In this document: in pieces, positions 8,224 through 15,552 of the stretch
Numbering within the stretch: the first letter of the stretch is position 1
Layout: every line of letters starts with the position of its first letter
Assembly (NCBI GenBank): GCA_937904325.1
Contig: CALGTK010000123.1
Span: forward strand, 1 to 49,479
Origin: an uncultured Planctomyces sp.
Lineage (GTDB): Bacteria > Planctomycetota > Planctomycetia > Planctomycetales > Planctomycetaceae
Reading direction: 5' to 3'
DNA: 49,479 bases
The notes under the pieces: model-generated
Told to the model about the DNA's origin: nothing
Seen by the model: only the letters and a program-made list of their open reading frames with translations
The model's database searches: none
Translations under genes and position numbers: made by a program

Positions 8224-9720
8224 ATGCACAGACAAATGATCCTCATGAAATCAGCACTCCGGGCTTCGATCATTTTCTCATTGCTGGCGAACATATTTGA
8301 GGGAACCGTTCGCGCGGACTGGCCTCAGTTTCGCGGAGTGAATTCGTCCGGGATCGCCGCTGGCCCCGCACCGCCGATTCAGTTTGGTCCTGGTAAGAAC
8401 GAACTATGGCGAGTCCCGATAGGTGTCGGGCATAGCTCGCCATGCATCGTTGGTCAGTCAATCTTTCTGACGACGTTCAACAAGAAAACCAGGACACTCG
8501 CTGTCGTCTGCCTCGATCGATCGGACGGTGAAGTTCGTTGGACGAAAGGTGTCCCGACAGACGGCATCGAAAAAGGGCATCCGTCGTTCAATCCGGCCAG
8601 CAGTACTCCAGCTTGCGATGGCGAACGCGTCGTTGCTTACTTCGGTTCGTACGGACTGATCTGTTTCGACATAGCTGGAGCAAAGCAGTGGGATGTGAAG
8701 ATGAAGCTTGCTCGATCTTTCAGTGGCAACGCGACTTCGCCGATCATCGTTGGCGACAAAGTTATCCTCTACCGAGGCAACTATGTCGACCACTTTCTGA
8801 TAGCCGTTGACAAACGTTCGGGCAAAGACATCTGGAAGGTGAAACAGCCAGAACGCTTCAGTCCCGACATGGCTGGCACATCGACCCCGATCGTCGCTGG
8901 CGACAAGCTAATTGTGCATTCAGCCCGAGCCGTTCAGGCAGTTGACATTGAGACCGGCAAACAAATCTGGAAGATGAGATGTTCGACAACTGCAACGAGC
9001 ACACCGGTAGTCGCCGGTGACGAAGTGATTGTCGCGACCTGGCATCAAACCGGCGAGACGTCGCAGATTCCGGCACTGTCAACGTTTGAGAAGCTACTCG
9101 AAGATCGTGACAGGAATAAAGATGGCGTCATTGCCGGGAAGGAATTTCCTCGGCTAATGATCTTTCATCGTTCGGAAGGAACGGATGCACCTAAGAATGG
9201 GTTTCCACTACGGATGGGGATGGTCGACCGGAACGAAGACGGACAGGTCGACAAGGAAGAATGGTCAAAAGCAAAGGCAGCTGGCGATGCTCGCCGCGCG
9301 TCGTATGAAAAACACGGGCTACTCGCTATCGACATCGACAGTGAAGGTGAGCCGAAAGCTGGCCAAGTTCGAAGACTTTCTGACGATGGAATCCCCGAAG
9401 TACCTTCGCCGCTGGTTCACGACGAGCATGTTTACTTCGTGAAGAACGGCGGCATCCTGTCTTGTCTGTCTCTAAAGACGGGAGAACGGGTCTATCGAAT
9501 GCGAACGCGCGGCCGGGGTACTCATTACGCATCGCCGTTGATCGCCGACGGCAAGCTGTTCACGACAGCGGGTGCGGGCCAGATCACCGTACTGACTCTT
9601 CGGCCGGATCCAGAGATCCTCGCCGTCAACGATATGGAAGACGGCGTTTATGCCACTCCGGCGATCGTCGATGGGACAATCTACGTGCGGACGCACTCGG
9701 CGCTGTTTGCATTTCGGTAG
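8224..9720 (+). CDS. Secreted PQQ-like beta-propeller protein with EF-hand insertion
   Basis: A 498-residue exported protein. Three in-frame ATGs (8224, 8236, 8245) precede a hydrophobic signal segment, none with a good ribosome-binding site; 8245 would give a neat signal peptide starting MKSALRASIIFSLLANIF. The mature part starts with ADWPQFRG, the common opening of planctomycete PQQ-like proteins. Propeller blades include VCLDRSDGEVRWTKG, AVDKRSGKDIWKVK and AVDIETGKQIWKMR. Two EF-hand loops are inserted mid-protein (DRNKDGVIAGKEF and DRNEDGQVDKEEW), with Asp/Asn at the calcium-ligand positions. The role is probably calcium-stabilised binding or scaffolding at the cell surface; true quinone cofactor use is doubtful. 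It sits 133 bp after the YncE/ankyrin gene and could be co-transcribed. Confidence 0.88.
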   Translation: MHRQMILMKSALRASIIFSLLANIFEGTVRADWPQFRGVNSSGIAAGPAPPIQFGPGKNELWRVPIGVGHSSPCIVGQSIFLTTFNKKTRTLAVVCLDRSDGEVRWTKGVPTDGIEKGHPSFNPASSTPACDGERVVAYFGSYGLICFDIAGAKQWDVKMKLARSFSGNATSPIIVGDKVILYRGNYVDHFLIAVDKRSGKDIWKVKQPERFSPDMAGTSTPIVAGDKLIVHSARAVQAVDIETGKQIWKMRCSTTATSTPVVAGDEVIVATWHQTGETSQIPALSTFEKLLEDRDRNKDGVIAGKEFPRLMIFHRSEGTDAPKNGFPLRMGMVDRNEDGQVDKEEWSKAKAAGDARRASYEKHGLLAIDIDSEGEPKAGQVRRLSDDGIPEVPSPLVHDEHVYFVKNGGILSCLSLKTGERVYRMRTRGRGTHYASPLIADGKLFTTAGAGQITVLTLRPDPEILAVNDMEDGVYATPAIVDGTIYVRTHSALFAFR

Positions 9721-9823
9721 AAATGATTCGCTTCGTCTACCAACGAAATACGCAGACGAAGACTGCAGGGTAGACACCGCTCACCACACCAAAAATATCA
9801 CCGGGACAAAACACCTTACTAAA

Positions 9824-9838
9824 CAGTGCCCACCCTGC
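9824..9838. repeat. REP-like palindromic repeat, half-element
   Basis: The 15-mer cagtgcccaccctgc occurs here and, exactly reverse-complemented, at 15450-15464. It shares the gcccaccct core with the palindrome at 15516-15532. It lies in the short gap between convergent genes at 9720 and 9846. Confidence 0.6.
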
Positions 9839-9845
9839 GAAAGAC

Positions 9846-10685
9846 TCAGACCAGCTCGTGGTACTCGACGATCTGGTTTGATCGGTCGAGCTTTGTGACC
9901 AGGCTCGACGACACCGAGTTGACCAACGCTCCATCGATTTTGTCTTTGTCAGCCGCCATGCCTGCGATCATTGATAATTCGCACAGGCGATTTATCAGTC
10001 GCGGGCAGCCCTGGGTGTGGACGTGAATCTGCAGCGTTGCATCGTTGGTGAAAATCTCGCGGTCGCTGCCGGCCTGTTTCAGCATATCAGTGATAAACTC
10101 ATTGGTTTCATCGAGCTGCAAAGGGGCGAGTTCGACTCGTAGATCGGCAAGTTCGCTGAGGATGCCGCTTAGTCTTGGCAGTTCTTTAGATCGAACGGCG
10201 GTGATGAATGTCGTTAGGCCGCATGCTTCTTCCGCTGTGCAGAACAGGCGTTCGAGCAGTGACAGGCAGGTTGAGTCAGCGCGTTCGAGATGATCGAACA
10301 GGAAGATCGTCTGCGTTCTTGTCATCTGCAGAGAATGCATCTGGTCGGTGATTTTCCTCCAGAGATTCCAGCGGGATTCCGATTCACTTGGAGCCAAACC
10401 GAGTGCCAGGGCCAGATTCCAAAGCATCTCGTGAGCGTCCACACCTAGCAGATTTGTATAGGCGACGTGCCGCTGAGATCGCTTCACCTGCTCGCACAAA
10501 ACCTTCAACGTCAGCGACTTACCGGTCCCGGCAGAGCCGCTGAGCAGCCCAAATCCGCGTTTCTGCTCGATTAAGTAGAACAGACGGGCCAGAGCTTCCT
10601 CGTGGATCTCGCTTTCATGAAACCACTTCGTACTAAGCCGGTTCGAGAAAGGAGAAGCCGACAGACCCCAGTAGGATTCGTACAT
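9846..10685 (-). CDS. ExeA/GspA-like AAA ATPase
   Basis: A 279-residue cytoplasmic P-loop ATPase of the ExeA (general secretion pathway A) type. The N-terminus MYESYWGLSASPF matches the usual 'y..fyGl...PF' opening of that family. Walker A is GSAGTGKS (residues 50-57) and Walker B is TIFLFDHLE. A sensor-like segment (LPRLSGILSELADLRVELAPL) and the typical GCPRLINRLCELSMIAGM follow. Family members with only this domain end about here; full ExeA adds a transmembrane and peptidoglycan-binding part, which is absent. ATG 10685 has a gaggcg purine stretch about 10 nt upstream. It stands alone between a plus-strand gene and an opposing terminator, with no secretin or pilin gene nearby except the prepilin peptidase at 33598-34614. 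Confidence 0.85.
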   Translation of the reverse strand: MYESYWGLSASPFSNRLSTKWFHESEIHEEALARLFYLIEQKRGFGLLSGSAGTGKSLTLKVLCEQVKRSQRHVAYTNLLGVDAHEMLWNLALALGLAPSESESRWNLWRKITDQMHSLQMTRTQTIFLFDHLERADSTCLSLLERLFCTAEEACGLTTFITAVRSKELPRLSGILSELADLRVELAPLQLDETNEFITDMLKQAGSDREIFTNDATLQIHVHTQGCPRLINRLCELSMIAGMAADKDKIDGALVNSVSSSLVTKLDRSNQIVEYHELV

Positions 10686-10887
10686 TTCCAGTCGCCTCTT
10701 ACTGCATCTGGACCGTTAATTAAGAGCGTGGGCGCACGCCGAACACCCGGCGCAATCCGCTCAATCGTTACTATCGGCACCGAGGGGCTCGAAGGATTAC
10801 TGGAAACTTGAGGCCGTGACTCTTCGGGACGGATCGAGAATCTGATCGCAGGTTTGCATCTCGAATCACCACACCACTTCCCTTAAT

Positions 10888-10910
10888 GGTGCGTTAAGAC
10901 GCACCCTGCG
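10888..10910. repeat. REP-like palindrome variant
   Basis: The arms ggtgcg and cgcacc (10888-10893 and 10900-10905) surround ttaaga, and the element continues as ctgcg. The layout, palindrome followed by ctgcg, mirrors the gcccaccctgcg element at 9824-9839. It lies upstream of the ATPase gene in non-coding sequence. Confidence 0.5.
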
Positions 10911-10917
10911 CAATAAA

Positions 10918-10951
10918 AACGCCTCGATCATCTTTCGACGATCGAGGCGTT
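10918..10951 (-). terminator. Rho-independent terminator of the YTV-repeat gene
   Basis: A 12-bp perfect stem (aacgcctcgatc / gatcgaggcgtt) encloses a 10-nt loop. Read on the minus strand the stem is followed by a short T-run (gttttta). It begins 27 bp past the stop codon of the gene at 10978-12417, as expected for its transcript end. Confidence 0.85.
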
Positions 10952-10977
10952 GGTCGTAGTTGGTTCTTCCAGCAATC

Positions 10978-12417
10978 TTAGGTGCTGGAAGCGTCGTCTG
11001 CCGGGCTTGGCTTCGGTGGCTCCGTTGAAGGAGCTTTCTCAGTCAGCGGCTCGACGGGAACTTTCAACGCTTTGTGCTCTGCCGGAACGGCTTCTTCTGG
11101 AACAGGCTTCAGCGTTTCTTCTTCTCTGACGGCCGGCTTGGTTCCACTGTTACCAGTTGCACAGTTGCCAGTTGCACAGTTGCCAGTTGCACAGCCACCC
11201 ATTGTCGGGCAAACAGTAGTTGGGACAACTTTGCAGACTTCGTACTCGACTTCGCGAGCAACCCGTCGACAGTTCATCCGAGTGACCGTGTAAGGAACTT
11301 CCTTCGGCACACAGTGAGCGATCTTCTGAGTGACCGTGTAAGGAACTTTCTTCTCGACGCAGTAAGGAACTTTTCGCGTTTTGGTTTCCGTCACCCACGT
11401 GCAGTTTGTGACCGGGATCTTGCGAACTTTTTCTTCCTGCACGATTCGGCAAGTGCGAGTTGGAACCTTCTTGACGACGGTTTCGTTAACCCACTTGCAG
11501 ACTTTGTACGGCACCTTCTCGACTACTTCTGACTTCACCCAGCGGCATGTCTGAGTAGGAATCTTCTCGACGACGACTTCAGTTTCGTAACGGCGAACAG
11601 TGCACTGAACTTTCTTCGTGACGGTTTCAGGAACCATCACAGTATGCTGCACCTGACGCTGCACCATGTTCGGACACCACTTCTTCATGTTGAAGGCGAG
11701 ACCCGGCGTCTGAGCTATTCCCAGAATCGGCAGCGGGAGCGGCAGAATTGAGCACGGGTTGCACTGCAGCGAAAGAACGGGAAGCGGCAGACCCGGCAGA
11801 CAGTGCTGCTTGTTGACCCACGATCCCTGGTCAACGCAAACGGTTCGGCAAGTCGTCACTGGTTTCATGACCGTGTGGCAGACTTCGCGTTCGACGACTT
11901 CGTCAACCGGTCGGCAAACGGTGCGGCGACATTCGCGTTCGCCCTTCTCGATCACCTTGTTCCAGCTTACTTTGACGCAGTCGCGTTCAGCATTTTCCCA
12001 GACGGGTTTGCGAACAGTGTAGCTGCAGTCGCGTTCACCGGTTTCCCAAACGGGTTTGCAGACGGTGTACTTCTCTTCACGGTAAGAAGTCTCAGTCACC
12101 GGCCGGCGAACTTCGTACTCGCATTCGCGATAGGCGGTTTCGCGGACGACTTTGTAGCAGGTGACGTCTTTGGTTTCGTAAGCGGTTTCGTAGACGGTTC
12201 GGGTCCGAGTAATTTCCTCGGGTTCCCAAACGGTGTCGTACACAGTCTTCTTACACGTCTGCCGTTCAATTTTGCAGGTCGTGTAGCACGAGCTTGGCTG
12301 ACAGGCGACTGTCGGGCAGCAGTTAAATGTGGCCGCTCCACAATACCCCGACGCAAACGCCTGCTGGCTCAACGCTGTGGCCGCACAGAAAGCGACCATT
12401 GCCAACAGATTCTTCAT
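10978..12417 (-). CDS. YTV-repeat cysteine-rich cell-envelope protein
   Basis: A 479-residue exported protein. ATG 12417 is preceded at 7-nt spacing by gaggag, one of the best ribosome-binding sites in the window; a TTG 15 bp upstream falls inside that site and is rejected. The signal peptide is MKNLLAMVAFCAATALSQQAFA. The rest consists of short Val/Tyr/Cys-rich repeats such as YTVCKPVWETGERDC, YTVRKPVWENAERDC and VPYTVTRMNC. These match the YTV domain described for planctomycete cell-wall proteins such as those of Rhodopirellula baltica. Dozens of cysteines suggest extensive disulfide cross-linking in a proteinaceous wall. The C-terminus has three CATGN units and a Pro/Glu-rich tail (PVPEEAVPAEHK). 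The strong ribosome-binding site and terminator suggest an abundant product. Confidence 0.9.
   Translation of the reverse strand: MKNLLAMVAFCAATALSQQAFASGYCGAATFNCCPTVACQPSSCYTTCKIERQTCKKTVYDTVWEPEEITRTRTVYETAYETKDVTCYKVVRETAYRECEYEVRRPVTETSYREEKYTVCKPVWETGERDCSYTVRKPVWENAERDCVKVSWNKVIEKGERECRRTVCRPVDEVVEREVCHTVMKPVTTCRTVCVDQGSWVNKQHCLPGLPLPVLSLQCNPCSILPLPLPILGIAQTPGLAFNMKKWCPNMVQRQVQHTVMVPETVTKKVQCTVRRYETEVVVEKIPTQTCRWVKSEVVEKVPYKVCKWVNETVVKKVPTRTCRIVQEEKVRKIPVTNCTWVTETKTRKVPYCVEKKVPYTVTQKIAHCVPKEVPYTVTRMNCRRVAREVEYEVCKVVPTTVCPTMGGCATGNCATGNCATGNSGTKPAVREEETLKPVPEEAVPAEHKALKVPVEPLTEKAPSTEPPKPSPADDASST
11153..11194 (-). repeat. 15-bp tandem repeat coding for CATGN units
   Basis: The unit ccagttgcacagttg is present about 2.8 times and encodes Cys-Ala-Thr-Gly-Asn on the minus strand within the YTV-repeat protein. 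Perfect nucleotide identity between copies points to recent expansion. Length variation between strains would be likely here. Confidence 0.85.
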
Positions 12418-12428
12418 GAGATGTCTCC

Positions 12429-12704
12429 TCAAAGGTGACGGGTCAATCGATGCGAAAGTTCCGGCTCAGCCGGCCAGCCGTTTCGTCCGAGCAAACGCTC
12501 GATCGTCGCGGCAGTTTGTTTCACAAGTACGAGCCGTTCATGGCTCGGTGGCGATCCATCGCCGAGGAGAACTGCAGTCGGGCTCCGGATACCGATTGTC
12601 ACGACTGGAAGGAAATTCCGTCGCAAACGATCAATCCGGATGCCGGGCAAACCTTCGCGGACTGGTAGGTCCGCTATCCCCGCTCCTGCTTCTATTATTG
12701 TCAC
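12429..12704 (-). CDS. Possible small hypothetical protein coupled to the YTV gene
   Basis: A 91-residue frame starting at GTG 12704, preceded at 6-nt spacing by ggag. Its TGA (12429-12431) lies 11 nt before the ATG of the YTV protein and overlaps the edge of that gene's ribosome-binding region, which would allow translational coupling. The product is Arg/Leu/Gly-rich, without a signal peptide, membrane segment or recognised motif. Against it: no family resemblance, and an open frame of this size can occur by chance at this GC content. If it is not real, this stretch is simply the YTV promoter region. Confidence 0.3.
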   Translation of the reverse strand: MTIIEAGAGIADLPVREGLPGIRIDRLRRNFLPVVTIGIRSPTAVLLGDGSPPSHERLVLVKQTAATIERLLGRNGWPAEPELSHRLTRHL

Positions 12705-13167
12705 ACTCCGCTCCAGGTTGCAAAACCCGGAGGTACGAGTTCATCTAACTAGTCACCTTCCGCTGAAGAGTGCTCCGATTGTTCCGGTCAGGCAATTGAG
12801 GCACTTTACGTGGCTATGTTGAATTCATGCTGCGGCGATGATTCTGCGAATCCTCAGGCTGCCTGCTAAAACCGGTACGAAGTGACAAACTCGCGTGCGA
12901 CCGAATCTCAACCTGCCACGACCGGAATATCTTTCCTGTCGAGAACTGCCGCTACAGCCCGTTCGAGCGTTTCGGGCGGAGTACCTGGCACATCCGGACG
13001 CACAGTCGGTCGATCCATTCCATCCAGCGTTTCCAGCACCAGACATCGAACGCGACTATCCGATCCAGATAGGAGCAGGGTGTGCACAGCTCACCGAATC
13101 ATCATCTGGTGGCGGTGTCTCCCCTGCGTCACGTCATCGCTCGAACGCCCAAACTACAGAGGAAGCT
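12705..13167. other. 463-bp region without a supported gene
   Basis: The plus-strand frame of the gene starting at 13168 is open back to 12895, but that stretch has no ribosome-binding site, signal sequence or recognisable domain. It is treated as upstream region. No clear promoter consensus or long palindrome was found. Confidence 0.5.
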
Positions 13168-13530
13168 GTGCGATATAAAACCGCCATCACACTGGCCCTG
13201 CTGGGAACGGGTGCCTGCTCAAGCGGGTGCGCTCGGACCGTTTTGATTCCTAAAATCGGGTTTGATCACATCGTGGTGCGACCACACTTCGCCGAGCCGG
13301 TTTTCGCTGGTCCGGGTAGTATTGGACCTATCTTCTCGATGCCTCGTATCGTGACTCCGTGTAAGAACTGTGGCCCCTGCGGGAACTCCTGCAACCCGTG
13401 CAATTCCTACGGATCGTGTGGTGACATGGCTGGTGCTCCGCTGCAGCCAATCGACCCATTTGGCTGGCTGCGAGGCGGCTCGATGGGCACGCAGGAAATC
13501 GACCCGGTTGGCTGGGTTTTCGGGCTGTAG
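13168..13530 (+). CDS. Small exported Cys/Gly/Pro-rich protein
   Basis: A 120-residue protein. The GTG at 13168 is preferred over the longer open frame from 12895 because gaggaa lies 3 nt upstream and the protein then opens with a signal-type sequence (MRYKTAITLALLGTGA). Two cysteines follow (ACSSGCA), so it may be lipidated, although neither site is a perfect lipobox. The mature part has a cysteine cluster (TPCKNCGPCGNSCNPCNSYG) and ends with a repeated DPFGWLRGG / DPVGWVFGL pattern. Short Cys-rich exported proteins are common in planctomycetes and usually lack a known function. A palindrome lies just downstream (13543-13559). Confidence 0.65.
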   Translation: MRYKTAITLALLGTGACSSGCARTVLIPKIGFDHIVVRPHFAEPVFAGPGSIGPIFSMPRIVTPCKNCGPCGNSCNPCNSYGSCGDMAGAPLQPIDPFGWLRGGSMGTQEIDPVGWVFGL

Positions 13531-13542
13531 CAGTTACTGTGA

Positions 13543-13559
13543 GTCAGGCTCCGCCTGAC
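13543..13559. other. Perfect 7-bp inverted repeat (gtcaggc-tcc-gcctgac)
   Basis: It lies 12 bp after the stop of the small Cys-rich gene. There is no T-run, so it is not a classical terminator; it may act as a 3' stem-loop or belong to the palindromic repeats seen near 9.8, 10.9 and 15.5 kb. Confidence 0.5.
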
Positions 13560-13724
13560 GAAGTCCAATTTAAACGGGCAGCCACTCCCTCGTTCCCATG
13601 AACCGCTACACGCTTCCAGATTCCGTCAGTCAGGGCCTAACCTGCAAGGAATACGTGGCGATGCCGCTCGTCGCATGACGAGTTATTGATGGATCAGCCA
13701 CAACCTGATAGCCTCGTGTGTTGA

Positions 13725-13800
13725 TTCCTACCGGTTTTGGCCCGCTCGGCGACCGTCCGACAGCGGGACAGAACCTCGCCAGTCTCACTTCCTACCGGTT
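13725..13800 (+). repeat. Direct repeat ttcctaccggtt, two copies, before the DUF1549 gene
   Basis: Identical 12-mers at 13725-13736 and 13789-13800 have starts 64 bp apart and sit directly before ATG 13812. The spacing is about six helical turns, compatible with a pair of regulator sites, but chance or a small duplication cannot be excluded. Confidence 0.45.
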
Positions 13801-13811
13801 CGACTGTCGCC

Positions 13812-15449
13812 ATGTTCCGACTCTGCCTCACCATTGCCTCGATTTTTCTTTGCGCACAGGTTCCGCTGAGCGCTGCCGAGATGCTCCCAGCCGATCAGCC
13901 GATGGAATCGGTCATCGACCATTACGTCGACGATCTAATCAAAACAAACGACGTGCAAACGGCGTTGCAGATCGACGAGCACATTCTGGTTCGCCGCTTG
14001 ACGCTCGACCTCGCCGGGCGCATCCCAACGACAGCCGAACTGCACGCTTTCGTATCTAGCGATCCAACTACACGCCGAGCTGAACTTGTTAATAAGTTAC
14101 TGGCGAGTCCCGACTTCATCGACCACCACCGAAACGAGCTGCAGGTCCTGCTGGAATATCCTGCCCGCCGCAACGACAACGACTTTCGCAAATACCTACT
14201 ATGGGCAACCGAACAGAACCGGCCGTGGGACAGCATGTTTCGAGACATGCTGGCTGGCGACGAAAACGACGAGTACCAAAAAGCGGCGTTGCAGTTTGTC
14301 AAACACCGAGCCAAGAGCCTCGACGACCTGACGAACGACACTGCAATTCTCTTCTTCGGTGTCAACGTGAGTTGTGCGAAGTGCCACGACCACCCGCTCG
14401 TCGAAGACTGGAAGCAGGACCATTATTACGGCATGCAGTCGTTCTTCAGCCGAACGTACCTGACGAAGAAGCAGAGTCTCGGCGAGAAGTTCTATGGCGA
14501 CGTGAAATTCACCACGACGGCCGGTGTCGAGAAGCAGGCTCAGTTCATGTTCCTGAATGGAGCCATCGTTAAAGATGGCACTCCGGAGCTGAACGACGAT
14601 TCCCGCAAGAAGTACGACGAACTCATCAAGAAACTGCAGCAGGACGACAAAGTCGAAGTGTCGTACCCGGAGTTTCGTCCGCGAGAGCGACTCGTCGAAA
14701 CGGCCTCACACAAAGACAACGACGCCTTCCTGGCACGCAACATCGTCAACCGAATCTGGCAACGCCTTACCGGTCGAGGCATCGTCGATCCGCCCGACCA
14801 GTTGCACTCTGAAAACTTACCAAGCCATCCCGAGCTACTCGACTGGCTCGCGCGAGACACGGTAGAACACGAATACGACCTCAAACGTCTGATCCGAGGC
14901 ATCGTTCTCAGCAAGAGTTACTCACGGTCCAGTGAGTGGAACTCTGCCGCCGACCCACCGTCATCTCACTACTTCGCCGTGGCCATTCCACGGCCATTAT
15001 CACCACGCCAGTATGCAATGTCACTGCTGGTCGCCACTCGCAACCCTCCTCACTGGGAACAGTGGCTCACGAAACCGTCCGAAGACTGGAAGAAGGAGCG
15101 CACCGGCCTGGAGAATTCCACAAACAGCTGGGACGACACTTTCGAAATTCCTGGCGAGAACTTTCAGATTGCCGTCGACGAAGCGCTCTTCTTCAGTAAC
15201 AACGACCGAATCGAAAACGATTTTTTGCGGGACTCCGGCGACCGACTCGTCGGACACTTGAAGAAGCTGGACGATCCGCAGGCGGCGGTTTCAGCAGCCT
15301 TCGCAGCAGTAAATTCAAGACCGCCGACCAAAGACGAAAAAAAAGTCATTGTTGAATATCTGGATTCCCGCAAAGACGATTCTCCAGCGGCGATCAAGCA
15401 GGTCGTCTGGGCACTTTTGACCGGCCCGGAACTTCGCTTTAACCACTAA
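13812..15449 (+). CDS. DUF1549/DUF1553 domain protein
   Basis: A secreted protein of 545 residues. ATG 13812 starts a signal peptide (MFRLCLTIASIFLCAQVPLSA); the in-frame ATG at 13737 adds 25 non-signal residues and is rejected. The DUF1549 region has the family hallmark (ILVRRLTLDLAGRIPTTAEL, LLASPDF) and a single heme-type CAKCHDHPLVEDW site near residue 192. The DUF1553 region follows (LARNIVNRIWQRLTGRGIV, LIRGIVLSKSYSRSS). The N-terminal PSD1 cytochrome domain of the longer relatives, such as the product of 46418-49288, is missing. These proteins are a planctomycete expansion usually paired with DUF1501 genes, as here, and are thought to act in polysaccharide use or envelope functions, without a proven reaction. 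Confidence 0.88.
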   Translation: MFRLCLTIASIFLCAQVPLSAAEMLPADQPMESVIDHYVDDLIKTNDVQTALQIDEHILVRRLTLDLAGRIPTTAELHAFVSSDPTTRRAELVNKLLASPDFIDHHRNELQVLLEYPARRNDNDFRKYLLWATEQNRPWDSMFRDMLAGDENDEYQKAALQFVKHRAKSLDDLTNDTAILFFGVNVSCAKCHDHPLVEDWKQDHYYGMQSFFSRTYLTKKQSLGEKFYGDVKFTTTAGVEKQAQFMFLNGAIVKDGTPELNDDSRKKYDELIKKLQQDDKVEVSYPEFRPRERLVETASHKDNDAFLARNIVNRIWQRLTGRGIVDPPDQLHSENLPSHPELLDWLARDTVEHEYDLKRLIRGIVLSKSYSRSSEWNSAADPPSSHYFAVAIPRPLSPRQYAMSLLVATRNPPHWEQWLTKPSEDWKKERTGLENSTNSWDDTFEIPGENFQIAVDEALFFSNNDRIENDFLRDSGDRLVGHLKKLDDPQAAVSAAFAAVNSRPPTKDEKKVIVEYLDSRKDDSPAAIKQVVWALLTGPELRFNH

Positions 15450-15464
15450 GCAGGGTGGGCACTG
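15450..15464. repeat. REP-like palindromic repeat, half-element
   Basis: The 15-mer gcagggtgggcactg is the exact reverse complement of 9824-9838. It starts at the base after the DUF1549 stop codon, and the full palindrome at 15516-15532 lies in the same 103-bp gap. Confidence 0.6.
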
Positions 15465-15515
15465 CCTGCCAATTATGAAGCTCCCGTGAGCGACGCTCGC
15501 GAATCACTAAAACAT

Positions 15516-15532
15516 GGTGGGCGATGCCCACC
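15516..15532. repeat. REP-like palindrome (ggtgggc-gat-gcccacc)
   Basis: Perfect 7-bp arms around gat, followed by ctacg. It shares the gcccaccct core with the element at 9824-9838. It sits 20 bp before the DUF1501 start, between two genes likely to be co-transcribed, where such stem-loops can set relative mRNA stability. Confidence 0.65.
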
Positions 15533-15552
15533 CTACGAGGCAGGAGTTGATC

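Noticed and set aside
12895-13167. Upstream extension of the small Cys-rich protein frame
   Set aside because: No ribosome-binding site and no signal peptide from there, whereas GTG 13168 has both.
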